In this document: positions 45,320 through 57,441 of the stretch, piece after piece
Position numbering within the stretch: the stretch's first letter is position 1
How the letters are laid out: each line of letters starts with the position of its first letter
Source: Luzula sylvatica
Lineage: Eukaryota; Streptophyta; Magnoliopsida; Poales; Juncaceae
Length of the DNA: 64,000 nt
Direction of reading: 5' to 3'
Assembly: GCA_946800325.1 (NCBI GenBank)
Contig: OX326957.1
Location: 23,623,554 to 23,687,553, forward strand
Program-made: the position numbers and the translations under genes
Notes under the pieces: generated by a model
The model's database searches: none
What the model saw: the letters and a program-made list of their open reading frames with translations, nothing else
Told to the model about the DNA's origin: nothing

Positions 45320-48300
45320 TCCTTCGATCATGGAGTATTTTTAGTACGACATGAAAGTTGAGTACTTTGCTTGTGTTACAGACCAATTTTAATATTATTT
45401 ATAAAAATATCTTAATTGAATTATTTGAATGTGTTAGACTTTTGTTTTTCCATTTTTAAGAATTTTTTGATAAAATTGATATTTGTGTGTGTTAATCTTC
45501 AATTACGGAGTATTTTGAGTACGGCATGAAAATTGAGTATATTGTTTGTGTTACACTTCAAGTTTAACATTTTTTATTAAAATGTCTTATTTGAATTTTT
45601 TGAAAGTGTTAGACTTCTGTTTTTGAATTTTTAAGAAATTTTGAAAAAATTGAAATTTGTATGTGTTAGTCTTCAATTATGGAGTATTTTGAGTGCGACA
45701 AGAAAATTGAGTATTTTGCTTGTGTTACACTTCAATTTTAACAATTTTTTTTTAAAATATCTTAATTGAATTTGTTGAAGGTGTTAGACTTCTTTTTTTG
45801 CATTATTAAGAAATTCTTGAAAAATTGAAATTTGTGAGTTTTAATCTTCGATTATGGAGTATTTAGAGTACGACATGAAAATTGAGTATTTTGCTTGTGT
45901 TACAGACCAATTTTAACTTATTTTATAAAAATATCTTAATGGAATTGTTTGAAGGTGTTAGACTTTTGATTTTGTATTTTTATGAAAATTTTGAAAAAAT
46001 TGATATTTGTGTGTGTTAGTCTTCAATTATGGAGTATTTTGAGTACGACATGAAAATTGAGTATTTTACTTGTGTTAAACTTCAATTTTTTTTCTTAAAT
46101 TTTAACATTTTTTGTAAAATATATTAATTGAATTATTTGAAGGTGTTAGACTTCTGTTTTTGTATTTTTAAGAAATTTTTTAAAAAATTAAAATTTGTGT
46201 GTATTAATCTTCAATTACGGAGTATTTTGAGTACGACATGAAAATTGAGTATTTTGTTTGTGTTACACTTCAAGTTTAACATTTTTTATAAAAATATCTT
46301 ATTTGAATTTTTTGAAAGTGTTAGACTTCTGTTTTTGCATTTTAAAGAAATTTTGAAAAAATTGAAAATTGTATGTGTTAGTCTTCAATTATCGAGTATT
46401 TTGTTTGTGTTACACTTCAAGTTTAACATTTTTTATAAAAATATCTTATTTGAATTTTTTGAAGGTGTTAGACTTCTGTTTTTCCATTTTTAAGAAATTT
46501 TTGAAAAAATTGAAATTTGTTCGTCTTCAATTATGGAGTATTTTGAGTGCGACATGAAAATTGAGTATTTTGCTTGTGTTAAACTTCAAGTTTAACCATT
46601 TTTTCAAAAATATCTTAATTGTATTTTGTGAAGGTGTTGGACTTTTTTTTTGCATTATTAAGAAATTTTTGAAAAATTGAAATTTGTGAGTTTTAGTCTT
46701 CGATTATGGAGTATTTTGAGTACGACATGAATATTGAGTATTTTGTTTGTGTTACAGACCAATTTTAACATACTTCATAAAAATATCTTAATTGAATTGT
46801 TTGAAGGTGTTACACTTGTGTTTTTTGCATTTTTAAGAAATTTTGGAAAAATTTGATATTTGTGTGTGTTAGTCTTCAATTATGGAGTATTTTGAGTACG
46901 ACATGAAAATTAAGTATTTTTCTTGTGTTAAACTTCAATTTTTTTTTTTTTTAAAATATCTTAATTGAATTTTTTGAAGGTGTTAGACTTCAGTTTTTTC
47001 ATTTTTAAGAAATTTGTGAAAAAATTGAAATTTGTGTGTGTTAGTCTTCAATTATGGTGTATTTTTAGTATAAGATGAAAATTGAGTATTTTGCTTGTTT
47101 TACACTTCAACTTTAACTTTTTTTTAAAAAATATATTAATTGAATTTTTTTTAAGGCGTTAGACTACTGTTTTTACAATTTTAAAAAAATTTTGAAAAAA
47201 TTGAAATTTGTGTGTGTGAGTCTTCAATTATGGAGTATTTTGAGTACGACATGAAAATTGAGTATTTTTCTTGTGTTACACTTCAAGTTTAACATTTATT
47301 ATAAAAATATCTTATTTGGATTTTTCGAAGGGTGTTAGATTTCTGTTTTTGAATTTTCAAGAAAGTTTTGAAAATATTGAAATTTGTGTGTGTTAGTCTT
47401 CAATTATGAAGTATTTTGAATACGACATTAAACTTGAGTATTTTTCTTGTGTTACGCTTCCATTTTAATTTTTTTGTTAATATCTTAATTGAATTTTTTA
47501 AAGGTGTTAGACTTCGGTTTTTCCATTTTTATGAAATTTTTGAAAAATTTTAAATTTGTGCGTGTTAGTCTTCAATTATGGAGTATTTTGAGTACGACAT
47601 GAAAATTGAGTATTTTGCTTGTCATACACTTCAATTTTAACATTTTTTATAGAAATATCTTATTTGAATTGTTTTGAAGGTGTTAGACATCTATTTTTGC
47701 ATTTTTAAGAAATTTTTTTAAAAATTTAAATTTTGGTGTGTTGCTCTTCAATTATGGAGTATATTGTGTGCGACATGAAAATTGAGTATTTTTCTTGTTT
47801 TACACTTAAATTTTAACATTTTTTTTTAAATATATTAATTAAATTATATGAAGGTGTTAGACTTCTGTTTTTGCATTTTTAATAAATTTTTAAAAAAATT
47901 GAAATTTGTGTGTTAATCTTCAATTACGGAGTATTTTGAGTACGGCATGAAAATTGAGTATTTCGATTGTGTTACACTTCAAGTTTAACATTTTTTATAA
48001 AAATATCTTATTTGAATTTTTTGAAAGTGTTAGACTTCTGTTTTTGCATTTTTAAGAAATTTTGAAAAAATTGAAATTTGTATGTGTTAGTCTTCAATTA
48101 TGGAGTATTTTGAGTGCGACACGAAAATTGAGTATTTTGTTTGTGTTACACTTCAAGTTTAACATTTTTAATAAAAATATCTTATTTGAATTTTTTGAAG
48201 GTGTTAGACTTCTATTTTAGCAATTTTATGAAATATTTCTGTGTGTTAGTCTTCAATTATGGAGTATTTTGAATGTCATATGAAAATTGAGTATTTTGCT

Positions 48301-51300
48301 TGTGTTACACATCAATTTTAACAATATTTTTAAAAATATCCTAATTGAATTTTTTGAAGGTGTTCGACTTCTTTTTTTGCATTTTTAAGAAATTTTTGAA
48401 ATAATTGAAATTTGTGTGTGTTAGTCTTCAATTATGGAGTATTTTGAGTACGACATGAAAATTGAGTATTTTGTTTGTGTTACACTTCAAGTTTAACATT
48501 TTTAATGAAAATTTGTTATTTGAATTTTTTTGAAGGTGTTAGACTTTTGCTTTTGCATTTTTAAGAAATTTTTTTAAAAAATGAAATTTGTATTTGTTAG
48601 TATTCCATTATGGAGTATTTTGAGTGCGACATGAAAATTGAGTATTTTTCTTGTGTTACACTTCAATTTTATTTATTTTTTAAAAAAATGTCTTAATTGA
48701 ATTTTTTTTTAAGGTGTTTAACTTCTGTTTTCCATTTTTAAGAAATTTTTGAAAAAAATTTAAACTTGTGTGGATTAGTCATCAATTATGGAGTATTTTG
48801 AGTACGACATGAAAATTGAGTTTTTTTCTTGTGTTACAGACCAATTTTAACATTTTTTATAAAAGTATTTTAATTGAATTATTTGAAGTTGTTAGACTTC
48901 TGTTTTTGCATTTTCAAGAAATTTTTGAAAAAATTTATATTTGTGTGTGTTAGTCTTCAATTATGGAGTGTTTTGAGTACGACACGAAACTTCAGTATAT
49001 CGCTGGTTTTACACTTAAATTTTTACATTTTTTTAAAATATATTAATTTAATTATTTGAAGGTGTTAAACTTCTGTTTTTACATTTTTAAGAAATTTTTT
49101 AAAAAATTAAAATTTGTGTGTGTTAATCATCAATAACGGAGAATTTTGAGTACGACATGAAAATTTAGTATTTTGTTTGTGTTACGCCACAAATTTAACA
49201 TTTTTTATTAAAATTTCTTATTTGAATTTTTTGAAGGTGTTAGACTTCAGTTTTCGCATTTTTAAGAATTTTTTGAAAAAATTGACATTTGTGTGTGTTA
49301 GTCTTCATTTATGGAGTATTTTGAGTACGACATGAAAATTGAGTATTTTGCTTGTGCTACACTTCAATTTTAACATTTTTTTAAAAAATATCTTAATTGA
49401 ATATTTTGAAGGCGTTAGATTTCTGTTTTTGCATTTTTAAGAAATTTTTGAAAAAATTGAAATTTGTGTGTGTGAGCTTTCAATTAATGAGTATTTTGAG
49501 TACGACTTGAAAATTGAGTATTTTTATTGTGTTACACTTCAAGTTTAACATTTTTTATAAAAATATCTTACTGAAATTTTTTGAAGGTGTTAAACTTCTG
49601 TTTTTGCATTTTTAAGAAATTTTTGAAAATATTGAAATTTGTGTGTGTTAGTCTTCAATTAGGGAGTATTTTGAGTATCCCATGAAACTTGAGTATTTTT
49701 ACTTGTGTTACACTTCAATTTTAATTTAAAATGTCATAATTGAATTTTTTTTTAAGGTGTTTGACATCTGTTTTCCATTTTTAAGAAATTTTTGAAAATT
49801 TTTAAACTTGTGTGGGTTAATCTTCAATTATGGAGTATTTTGAGTATGACATGAAAATAGAGTATTTTATCTTGTGTTACACTTCAATTTTAACATAAAA
49901 ATATCTTATTTGAATTTTTTGAACGTGTTAGACTTCTGTTTTTGCATTTTTAAGAATTTAAAAAAAAATTAAAATATGTGTGTGTTAGTCTTCAATTATG
50001 GGGTATTTTGAGTGTGACATGAAAATTGAGTATTTTTCTTGTTTTACACTCAAATTTTTACATATTTTTTAAATATCTTATTTGAATTTTTTGAAGGTGT
50101 TAGAATTCTGTTTTTGCATTTCTAAGAAATTTTTAAAAAAATTATAATTTGTGTGTGTTTGTTTCAATTGTGGAGTATTTTGAGTACGACATGAAACTTG
50201 AGTATTTTACTTGTTTTACACTTAAATTTCGACATTTAAAAAATATATATATTAATTGAATTATTTGAAGGTGTTATACTTCTGTTTTTGCATTTTTAAG
50301 AAATTTTTGAAAAAATTTAAATTTGTGTGTGTTAATCTTCAATTACGGGGTATTTTGAGTACGACATGAAAATTTAATATTTTGTTTGTGTTACACTTCA
50401 AGTTCAACATTTTGTATAAAAATATCTTATTTGAATTTTTTTGAAGGTGTTAGACTTCAGTTTTTGCATTCTTATGAACTTTTTGAACAAAATTGAAATT
50501 TGTGTGTGTTAATCTTAAATTACGGAGTATTTTGAGTACGACATGAAAATTGAGTATTTTATTTGTGTTACACTTCAAGTTTACCATTTTTTATAAACAT
50601 ATCTTATTTGAATTTTTTGAAAGTGTTAGACTTCTGTTTTTAAATTTTTAAGAATTTTTTTAAAAAAATGAAATTTGTGTGTGTTAGTCTTCAATTATGG
50701 AGTATTTTGAGTGCGACATGAAAATTGAGTATTTTGCTTGTGTTACACTTCAATTTAAACAATTTTTTAAAAATATCTTAATTGAATTTTTTGATGGTGT
50801 TAGACTTTTTTTTTTGCATTTTTAAGAAATTTTTGAGAAAATTGAAATTTGTGTGTTTTTAGTCTTCAATTATGGAGTATTTTCAGTACGATATGTAAAT
50901 TGAGTATTTTTTAAAGTGTCAGACTTCTGTTTTTGCATTTTTAAGAAATTTTTGAAAAAATTGAAATTTGTGTGTGTTAATCTTCAATTACAGAGTATTT
51001 TGAGTAAGACATGAAAATTGAGTATTTTGTTTGTGTTACACTTCAAGTTTACCATTTTTTATAAAAATATCTTATTTGAATTTTTTGAATGTGTTATGCT
51101 TCTGTTTTTGAATTTTTAAAAAATTTTGAAAAAATTGAAATTTGTATGTGTTACACTTCAATAATGGAGAATTTTGAGTGCGACATGAAAATTGAGTATT
51201 TTTTTGTGTTACACTTCAAGTTTAACATTTTTTATAAAATTATGTTATTTCAATTTTTGGAAGGTGTTAGACTTTTGTTTTGTATTTTTAAGAAATTTAA

Positions 51301-53316
51301 AAAAATATATATAATTTGTGTGTGTTAGTCTTCAATTATTGAGTATTTTGAGTGCGACATGAAAATTGAGTATTTTTCGTGTGTTACACTTCAATTTTAA
51401 CAATTTTTAATATCTTAATTTACTTTTTTGAAGGTGTTAGACTTCTTTTTTTGCATTTTTAAGAAATTTTTGAAAAAATTGAAATTTGTGTGTGTTAATC
51501 TTCAATTACGGAGTATTTTGAGTACGACATGAAAATTGAGTATTGTGTTTGTGTTATATTTCAAGTTTAACATTTTTTATAAAAATATCTTATTTGAATT
51601 TTTTAAAGGTGTTAGACTTTTGTGGTTGCATTTTTAAGAAATTTTTCAAAAAATTGACATTTGTAGGTGTTAGTCTTCAATTATGGAGTATTTTGAGTAC
51701 GACATGAAAATTGAGTAATTTGTTTGTGTTACAGACCAATTTTAACATTTTTTATAAAAATATCTTAATTGAATTATTTGAAGTTATTAGACTTCTGTTT
51801 TTGCATTTTTAAGAAATTTTTGAAAAAATTGATATTTGTGTGTGTTAGTCTTCAATTATGGAGTATTCTGAGTACGACATGAAAATTGAGTATTTTTCTT
51901 GTGTTAAACTTCAATTTTAGATATTTTTTTAAAAAAATATCTTAATTGAATTTTTTGAAGATGTTAGACTTCAGTTTTTGCATTTTCAAGAAATTTTTGA
52001 AAAAATTGAAATTCGTGTGTGTTAGTCTTCAATTATGGAGTATTTTGAGTACGGCATGAAAATTGAGTATTTTGCTTGTGTTACACTTCAAGTTTAACAT
52101 TTTTTATAAAAATATATTATTTGAATTTTTTGAAGGTGTTAGCCTTCTGTTTTTGCATTTTTAAGAAATTTTAGAAAATATTGAAATTTGTGTGGTATAG
52201 TGTTCGATTATGGAGTATTTTGAGTACGACGTGAAACTTGAGTATTTTGCTTGTGTTACACTTCAATTTTAAATTTTTGTAAAAAAATATTCATGGAATT
52301 TTTTGAAGGTGTTAGACTTCTCTTTTTCCATTTTTAAGAATTTTTTGAAACAATTGATATTTGTGTGTGTTAGTATTCAATTATGTTATATTTTGAGTAC
52401 GACATGAAACTTGAGTATTTTGCTTGTTTTGCACTTAAATTTTAAAAGAATTAAAAAATATATATTAATAGATTTATTTGAAGGTGTTAGACTTCTGTTT
52501 TAGCATTTTTAAGAAATTTTTGAAAAAATTGAAATTTGTGCGTGTTAATCTTCAATTACGTAGTAGTTTGAGTATGACATGAAAATTGAGTATTTTGTTT
52601 GTGTTACACTTCAAGTTTACCATTATTTGTTAAAAAAAAAACTTATTTGAATTTTTTGAAAGTGATAGACTTCTGTTTTTGCATTTTGAAGAAATTTTGA
52701 AATAATTGAAATTTGTTTGTTAGTCTTCAATAATGGAGTATTTTAAGTGCGACATGAAAATTGAGTATTTAGTTTGTGTTACACTTCAAGTATAACATTT
52801 TTTATAAAATTATCTTATTTGAATTTTTTGATGGTGTTAGACTTTTTTTTTCATTTTTAAGAAATTTTTGAAAAAAATTGAAATTTGTGTGTGTTAGTCT
52901 TCAATTATGGAGTATTTTGAGTACGACATGTAAATTGATTATTTTTCAATGTGTAAGACTTCTGTTTTTGCATTTTTAAGAAATTTTAAAAAAAATTGAA
53001 ATTTGTGTGTGTTAATCTTCAATTACAGAGTATTTTGAGTACGACATGAAAATTGAGTATTTTGTTTGTGTTACACTTCAAGTTTACCATTTTTTATAAA
53101 AATATCTTATTTGAATTTTTTGAAAGTGTTACACTTCTGTTTTTGCATTTTTATGAAATTTTGAAAAAATTGATATTTGTATGTGTTAGTCTTCAATAAT
53201 GGAGTATTTTGAGTGCGACATGAAACTTGAGTATTTTTTTTTGTGTTACACTTCAAGTTTAACATTTTTTATAAAATTATCTTATTTAAATTTTGGAAGG
53301 TGTTAGACTTCAAGAA
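45320..53316. repeat. Satellite array, about 47 monomers of roughly 171 bp
   Basis: 8 kb of tandem AT-rich monomers. Landmarks in each: cttcaattatggagtatttt, gagtacgacatgaaaattg, ttgtgttacacttcaa, gaaggtgttagacttctg, tttaagaaatttttgaaaaa. I counted about 47 copies from the gacatgaaa landmark (45342 to 53215; mean spacing about 171 bp). Monomer classes recur in order: an acagaccaatttt class at about 45890, 46745, 48835 and 51730 is usually followed by a ttaaacttcaa class. A block at 50.5-51.3 kb recurs at 52.5-53.3 kb, about 2.04 kb apart, each holding one shortened monomer of about 115 bp. No coding potential; 60-80 codon frames are repeat read-through. Confidence 0.95.
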
Positions 53317-53385
53317 TGGAAGATTAATGGAAATGATGTAGTACTTCCTTAATTAATTACTCAGTGCACTGTGCACTGGCACTGG

Positions 53386-53397
53386 TCTCTATTTATA
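53386..53397 (-). promoter_or_regulatory. TATA-box-like element facing into the satellite
   Basis: On the minus strand agcTATAAATAGAGACC is a textbook plant TATA box. It is followed within 25-40 bp by a perfect short palindrome (agtgcactgtgcact) and, about 75 bp on, by the satellite's right edge. If active it would transcribe the array leftward. It may be the relic of an LTR promoter or of a lost gene. Confidence 0.4.
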
Positions 53398-53409
53398 AGC
53401 TAAAAGCAT

Positions 53410-54767
53410 ACACTAATCCTAACTGAAAACTTGATCACAACAGTTGAATCATTCTCAACCATTGGATCCACCAACCTCTACAATAAAGGCACTTTTTCCC
53501 AACTGGGTTTTTAACTAAATATATATTTCTAAATAAAAGCCCAAGCATTATTGGCATGTGTTTGTCGTCTCCATTCCGTATTCACTGGACAGCTTCATTA
53601 CTCGTCTTCACCATTGCTAACAGTTTGATTGTTGGACCGAAATTGCAAATAACCCATAAAGAACCACTTGAACCGGATGGTTTATTTGATTTTAGAAGCA
53701 AATTTCTAACCCGATTTGCATTTTTTTTTTCAAATCTTTTTTTTTTTTTTTTTTTGAAGGATTTTTTTTTCAAATCTTACGATTCAATGTCTCAGTTATG
53801 TGAGTATCGTAATACCAGTTCTTGATTTTGGGTCTTTAACATGTATACTACCCCTTCAAAATGAATAATCACATAATTTTGCAACTTCTGAATAATTATC
53901 AGGTAAGTTGTCTTTCAGTTTTGAATATTGAAATCATGGGGGCAATCCGCATATTTTAAATAATTGTAATATTTTGATCGAGTGTAAAGTTTACAATTTT
54001 GAGTAATTAAATGTTGATTCCCCTCAAGTTTATAATGTATTGAATTTATCCAGATATTGTAAAAATTTATAATCCGATTTATATTTTGCTAAAATTGATT
54101 GAATTGAACTATATTGAATCAACTAAAAAAATATTATGTGAAATTCTGAATTAAATTGTCAGATATGATAATTTAATTTATACTGTCAAACCAGTGACTC
54201 GAAACTCGTCCGACTTAATGCCCATTACGGTTTCTTTCTTTGCTCTATTATCATCTAGTATCTCTTGCGCATAAGAAAATCCGTCCATTATGTTTCTTCT
54301 TTTGATAAATCGGGACTGCCAAAGGTCGACTACTTGTGCAATTCGGTCCTTCGGTTCGTCTGATGATGCTTAGCAATTAGTACTAAGTAAGATAAATATA
54401 GAGGACCAAGTCCAGATTGTTTTACCTCTATTAATTTTTAAAAAGTTCGAGGTTTTTTTTAATAAATTACTAGTATGTCTTGTAAAATTCTGGACCTGGA
54501 CCTGGACCTGGACTCTTATTTGGTCACCATTTCGATTTCTTTTAATTTTTATGTCATTTTCTTGTCTACTTCGTCTATTTTTTCTATTATTTGTAGGTTC
54601 TCATATATTGTTGTGCATTGTAGCATGGGTCTGTTCACCTCAGTATCTAATGTTTCCATTATTTGTTTGAAGTGGTCAAATTAATATTTTGCTTTGCTTG
54701 AAGTGCACAGAGTTGTTTCTGTTTGAACTTTGAATTAAACAAACTTTCTCTATAGTTTCTTAGATGA
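53410..54767. other. Intergenic DNA right of the satellite
   Basis: No gene supported. Contains poly-T runs (about 53720-53770), a triple cctgga hexamer (54490-54510) and otherwise unremarkable AT-rich DNA. Confidence 0.4.
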
Positions 54768-55010
54768 ATATATACAGGAGCGGTCGTAGGGGCCCGGGGG
54801 TAGGGGCGTCAATGGGGCGGATATTGTCCGAACCGGTCAGAATCGTATCCGAAAAATATCCGGATCCGAAAATAAAATATCCATATCCGGATGGAACCGT
54901 ATCCGCTTTTACGGGTACAGATCCGGATCTAGGAGCTAAATTTTTTATGGATCCAGATACTATCCGTATCCGAATAAAATTTGTAAACGGATATGATTTA
55001 ACACCTTAAA
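54768..55010. repeat. GC-rich TE-terminus-like scrap with atccgga repeats
   Basis: Starts caggagcggtcgtaggggcc, passes into taggggcgtcaatggggcgg and then into drifting atccggatccgaa units. Such gggcgtcaatgggg... blocks mark ends of degraded transposons in many plant genomes. An 81-codon frame over it is repeat-derived. Confidence 0.4.
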
Positions 55011-55169
55011 TATATAGTATGAGTTAAGGGTTCCTTCGACAATGTTAACATAAAAATTATGTGCTCATATAAGAGATTAGTTGCACAATCTATAGTATTA
55101 TGCACGTTCATATATCAACATATGATGTTCAATCCATTGAGTTTTTAAAATCGAGAGGTTATTCAGTAG

Positions 55170-55288
55170 GTCCATAACTCAGTTGGTTGAGTGTGAGACA
55201 CAAAAATCTATATATAAGATATTATGATTTGAAATTTCATTGATATTAATGAATATGATGACATACGAGATTTGTTTATGTATTATAA
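55170..55288 (+). mobile_element. Second, diverged copy of the tRNA-derived SINE
   Basis: Aligns with 35101-35228: tcataac / tcagttggttga (box A), then the identical gtgagacacaaaaa, then ttcattgatat...aatg in place of the first copy's box B tail. Box B is decayed (gatttgaaatttcatt). No convincing target duplication. Confidence 0.55.
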
Positions 55289-57441
55289 GAAAAAACAGAG
55301 GGGGCAATTGTGGTTTCTAATAACTGAGCATCTTTTTTACAATTTGCAGCAGGGTCCTTTATGATATTTCAAGTTCAAAAAATAATGCTAACTCTCGTCT
55401 TCTAGTAAAAACCAAGTGAGAAGAAAAAAATAAGGAAAGCTCTCCTTCACCAATAAGCAGCCAATTTGTGCTCAGTTCTCTAAGCGAGATAATTCAGGAG
55501 GGCAATGGTCGCTTAACATGATGCCAAATGTTTCAATTAATTTGTGTCAATTGCACCATAAAGGTCAAGTGTTTGCTAATTGACTAAAATGTAAGTATGA
55601 TTCAATTCAATTTTGTTGCCTTTTTCATTTTAAAAATCTATTATTCTCACCCGATTTTATCTGTTTTCTGAAAAGTTCCTCTGGGGTTCCACCAAATGGG
55701 CCTTTTTTTATGCTACCTTCGTCTCATCAGTTGAAATACTAGGTAAATTCTTTCTTCAGTATCTCCATGTTATGCATATGGACGAACAAATTAACGAATT
55801 TAAGTATAATATAAGTATGTTGTTGTCAATTCAAAATTCTATATCCTGAATCTATTTTGTTTATTTTGCATAGGACTCCTTCGATTGTAGGAAAGCTCAC
55901 ACCAGTAGGACATGCATCTCATATCCTCGGAAATGTAACGTGTATATTTCTCAATATTTTATTTATTATATATTTATGTGAAATTGCACAACTGTAACAA
56001 ACTGAAGCCAAATTGGGTGAAATTGAACATAATTGTTTTCTTCGTTATCACGTAAAGAGGACCCGATAACTAATTAAGAGGACTTAATAATGATAACCGA
56101 GTAAAATTAAGCACATAGTTGGTCGTAATATATCACTAAAATCTTAATTACACACAATACCAAAAAAATTTGGATAATTCGCCCTAGTCACTTAATACTT
56201 AAATAGCTCTAACATGCATATTGATTCTGCATTGACAGGTCGCGAAGAAAGTGCGCATAGGCAGCTATTTGTTGGCATCGCAAAATTTGTCGCTAAATAA
56301 TTCCATTTGTGCTGAGACATTTTCCTTGACCTTTTTCAAAGAAGCTTCTTATATATAAAGCTTAGTAACACCTTCGCTAAGGTACTTTGTAGTTACTTCT
56401 CTTTCGTTAGTTATTTTTTATTAACTAATATGGATTATCGGTTAATTAAATACCGGTGTTCTAGCACAACAATGAAAATGACAACTAAAACGAAATACCG
56501 CAATTTATTAAATATTGACTTTATATCGCCGCCATAGCGCGCAATAACTGGAATAGTATGAAAATTACTCTCAAAACACTACGAACAGCTGATTACTAAT
56601 ACAAACCACAGGGAAGTGAAGAAAATGAGCTCATAATTTTACCAAAGACAATTCACATTTTCTTAGTTTGTAAGTAGGATGAACGAAAATATAAGTGTAG
56701 CATTAGACATTTCGATCATGAGATATTCATTCTTTGGGTCAGTAAATATATATTCGAAATAGAGAAAATTCTTGGGGACGTCATGAATTTCTACAAAATG
56801 GTCAGTTTTTAAGTTCAAGACAGGTAACAACTCAAACCACTGATAACTCTAGGGGAATGTCTGGAATAAAGTATGTCAAAAAATGTCATGACAAGGCATA
56901 TCATTTTATGAAATATTTTATTACAATGTTTTTTTTTAATTTATTACAATGTTTGATCGGTACGCTTATTTGTTTCAAGACATACTTTAAAAGTTTAAAA
57001 ATGAGTTTATTTATAAAATATTTGATCTACTAATTTTTGGAAAGAAAAAAAAAAGAAAATTTATTTTCTCGTGGGAATAACGAAAAAACACCGATTTTGG
57101 TGATAATTTTATTCCCACCAATTATGTCCTAGAAAATTGAATATTTCCTTAAATCATTACCTAGTGTAGATGTCAAACATGGGAATTGAATCCGTAAGAA
57201 AGTATATCAAGATATTTTAATTTCAAAACTCCTACCAAACGCCCACTAATGCTTCCATGGAGTGCTAGTAAATAATGGGTTGTTCAAGTATACATGATGA
57301 ACATAAATAATGTTTGTACTGTTGAAGTATGCAAGTCAAATTATGGGTTGTTATATGTATTAATGTATATGTTTGTTTTTAACAGCTCATTAAGACCTGA
57401 ACAAGTATAGCTGAAGGAGTTAGCACTAAGGAAGCAAGAGT
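55289..57441. other. Intergenic region before CNL-3
   Basis: No gene supported. An imperfect fold-back, cgtgggaataacg ... attttattcccacc with inner caccgattttggtg, lies at 57072-57118 and may be a small MITE. The last 200 bp match the upstream DNA of CNL-1, including the acceptor-like ttaacagct (57380-57387). Confidence 0.45.

Noticed and set aside
46245..51328. Several 60-80 codon frames such as 46245-46493 and 51089-51328
   Set aside because: Read-through of the 171-bp satellite; the low-complexity F/L/K/I peptides repeat with the monomer.
45320..53316. CRISPR-like repeat array
   Set aside because: Monomers are contiguous, about 171 bp, diverged, and without unique spacers; the genome is eukaryotic.
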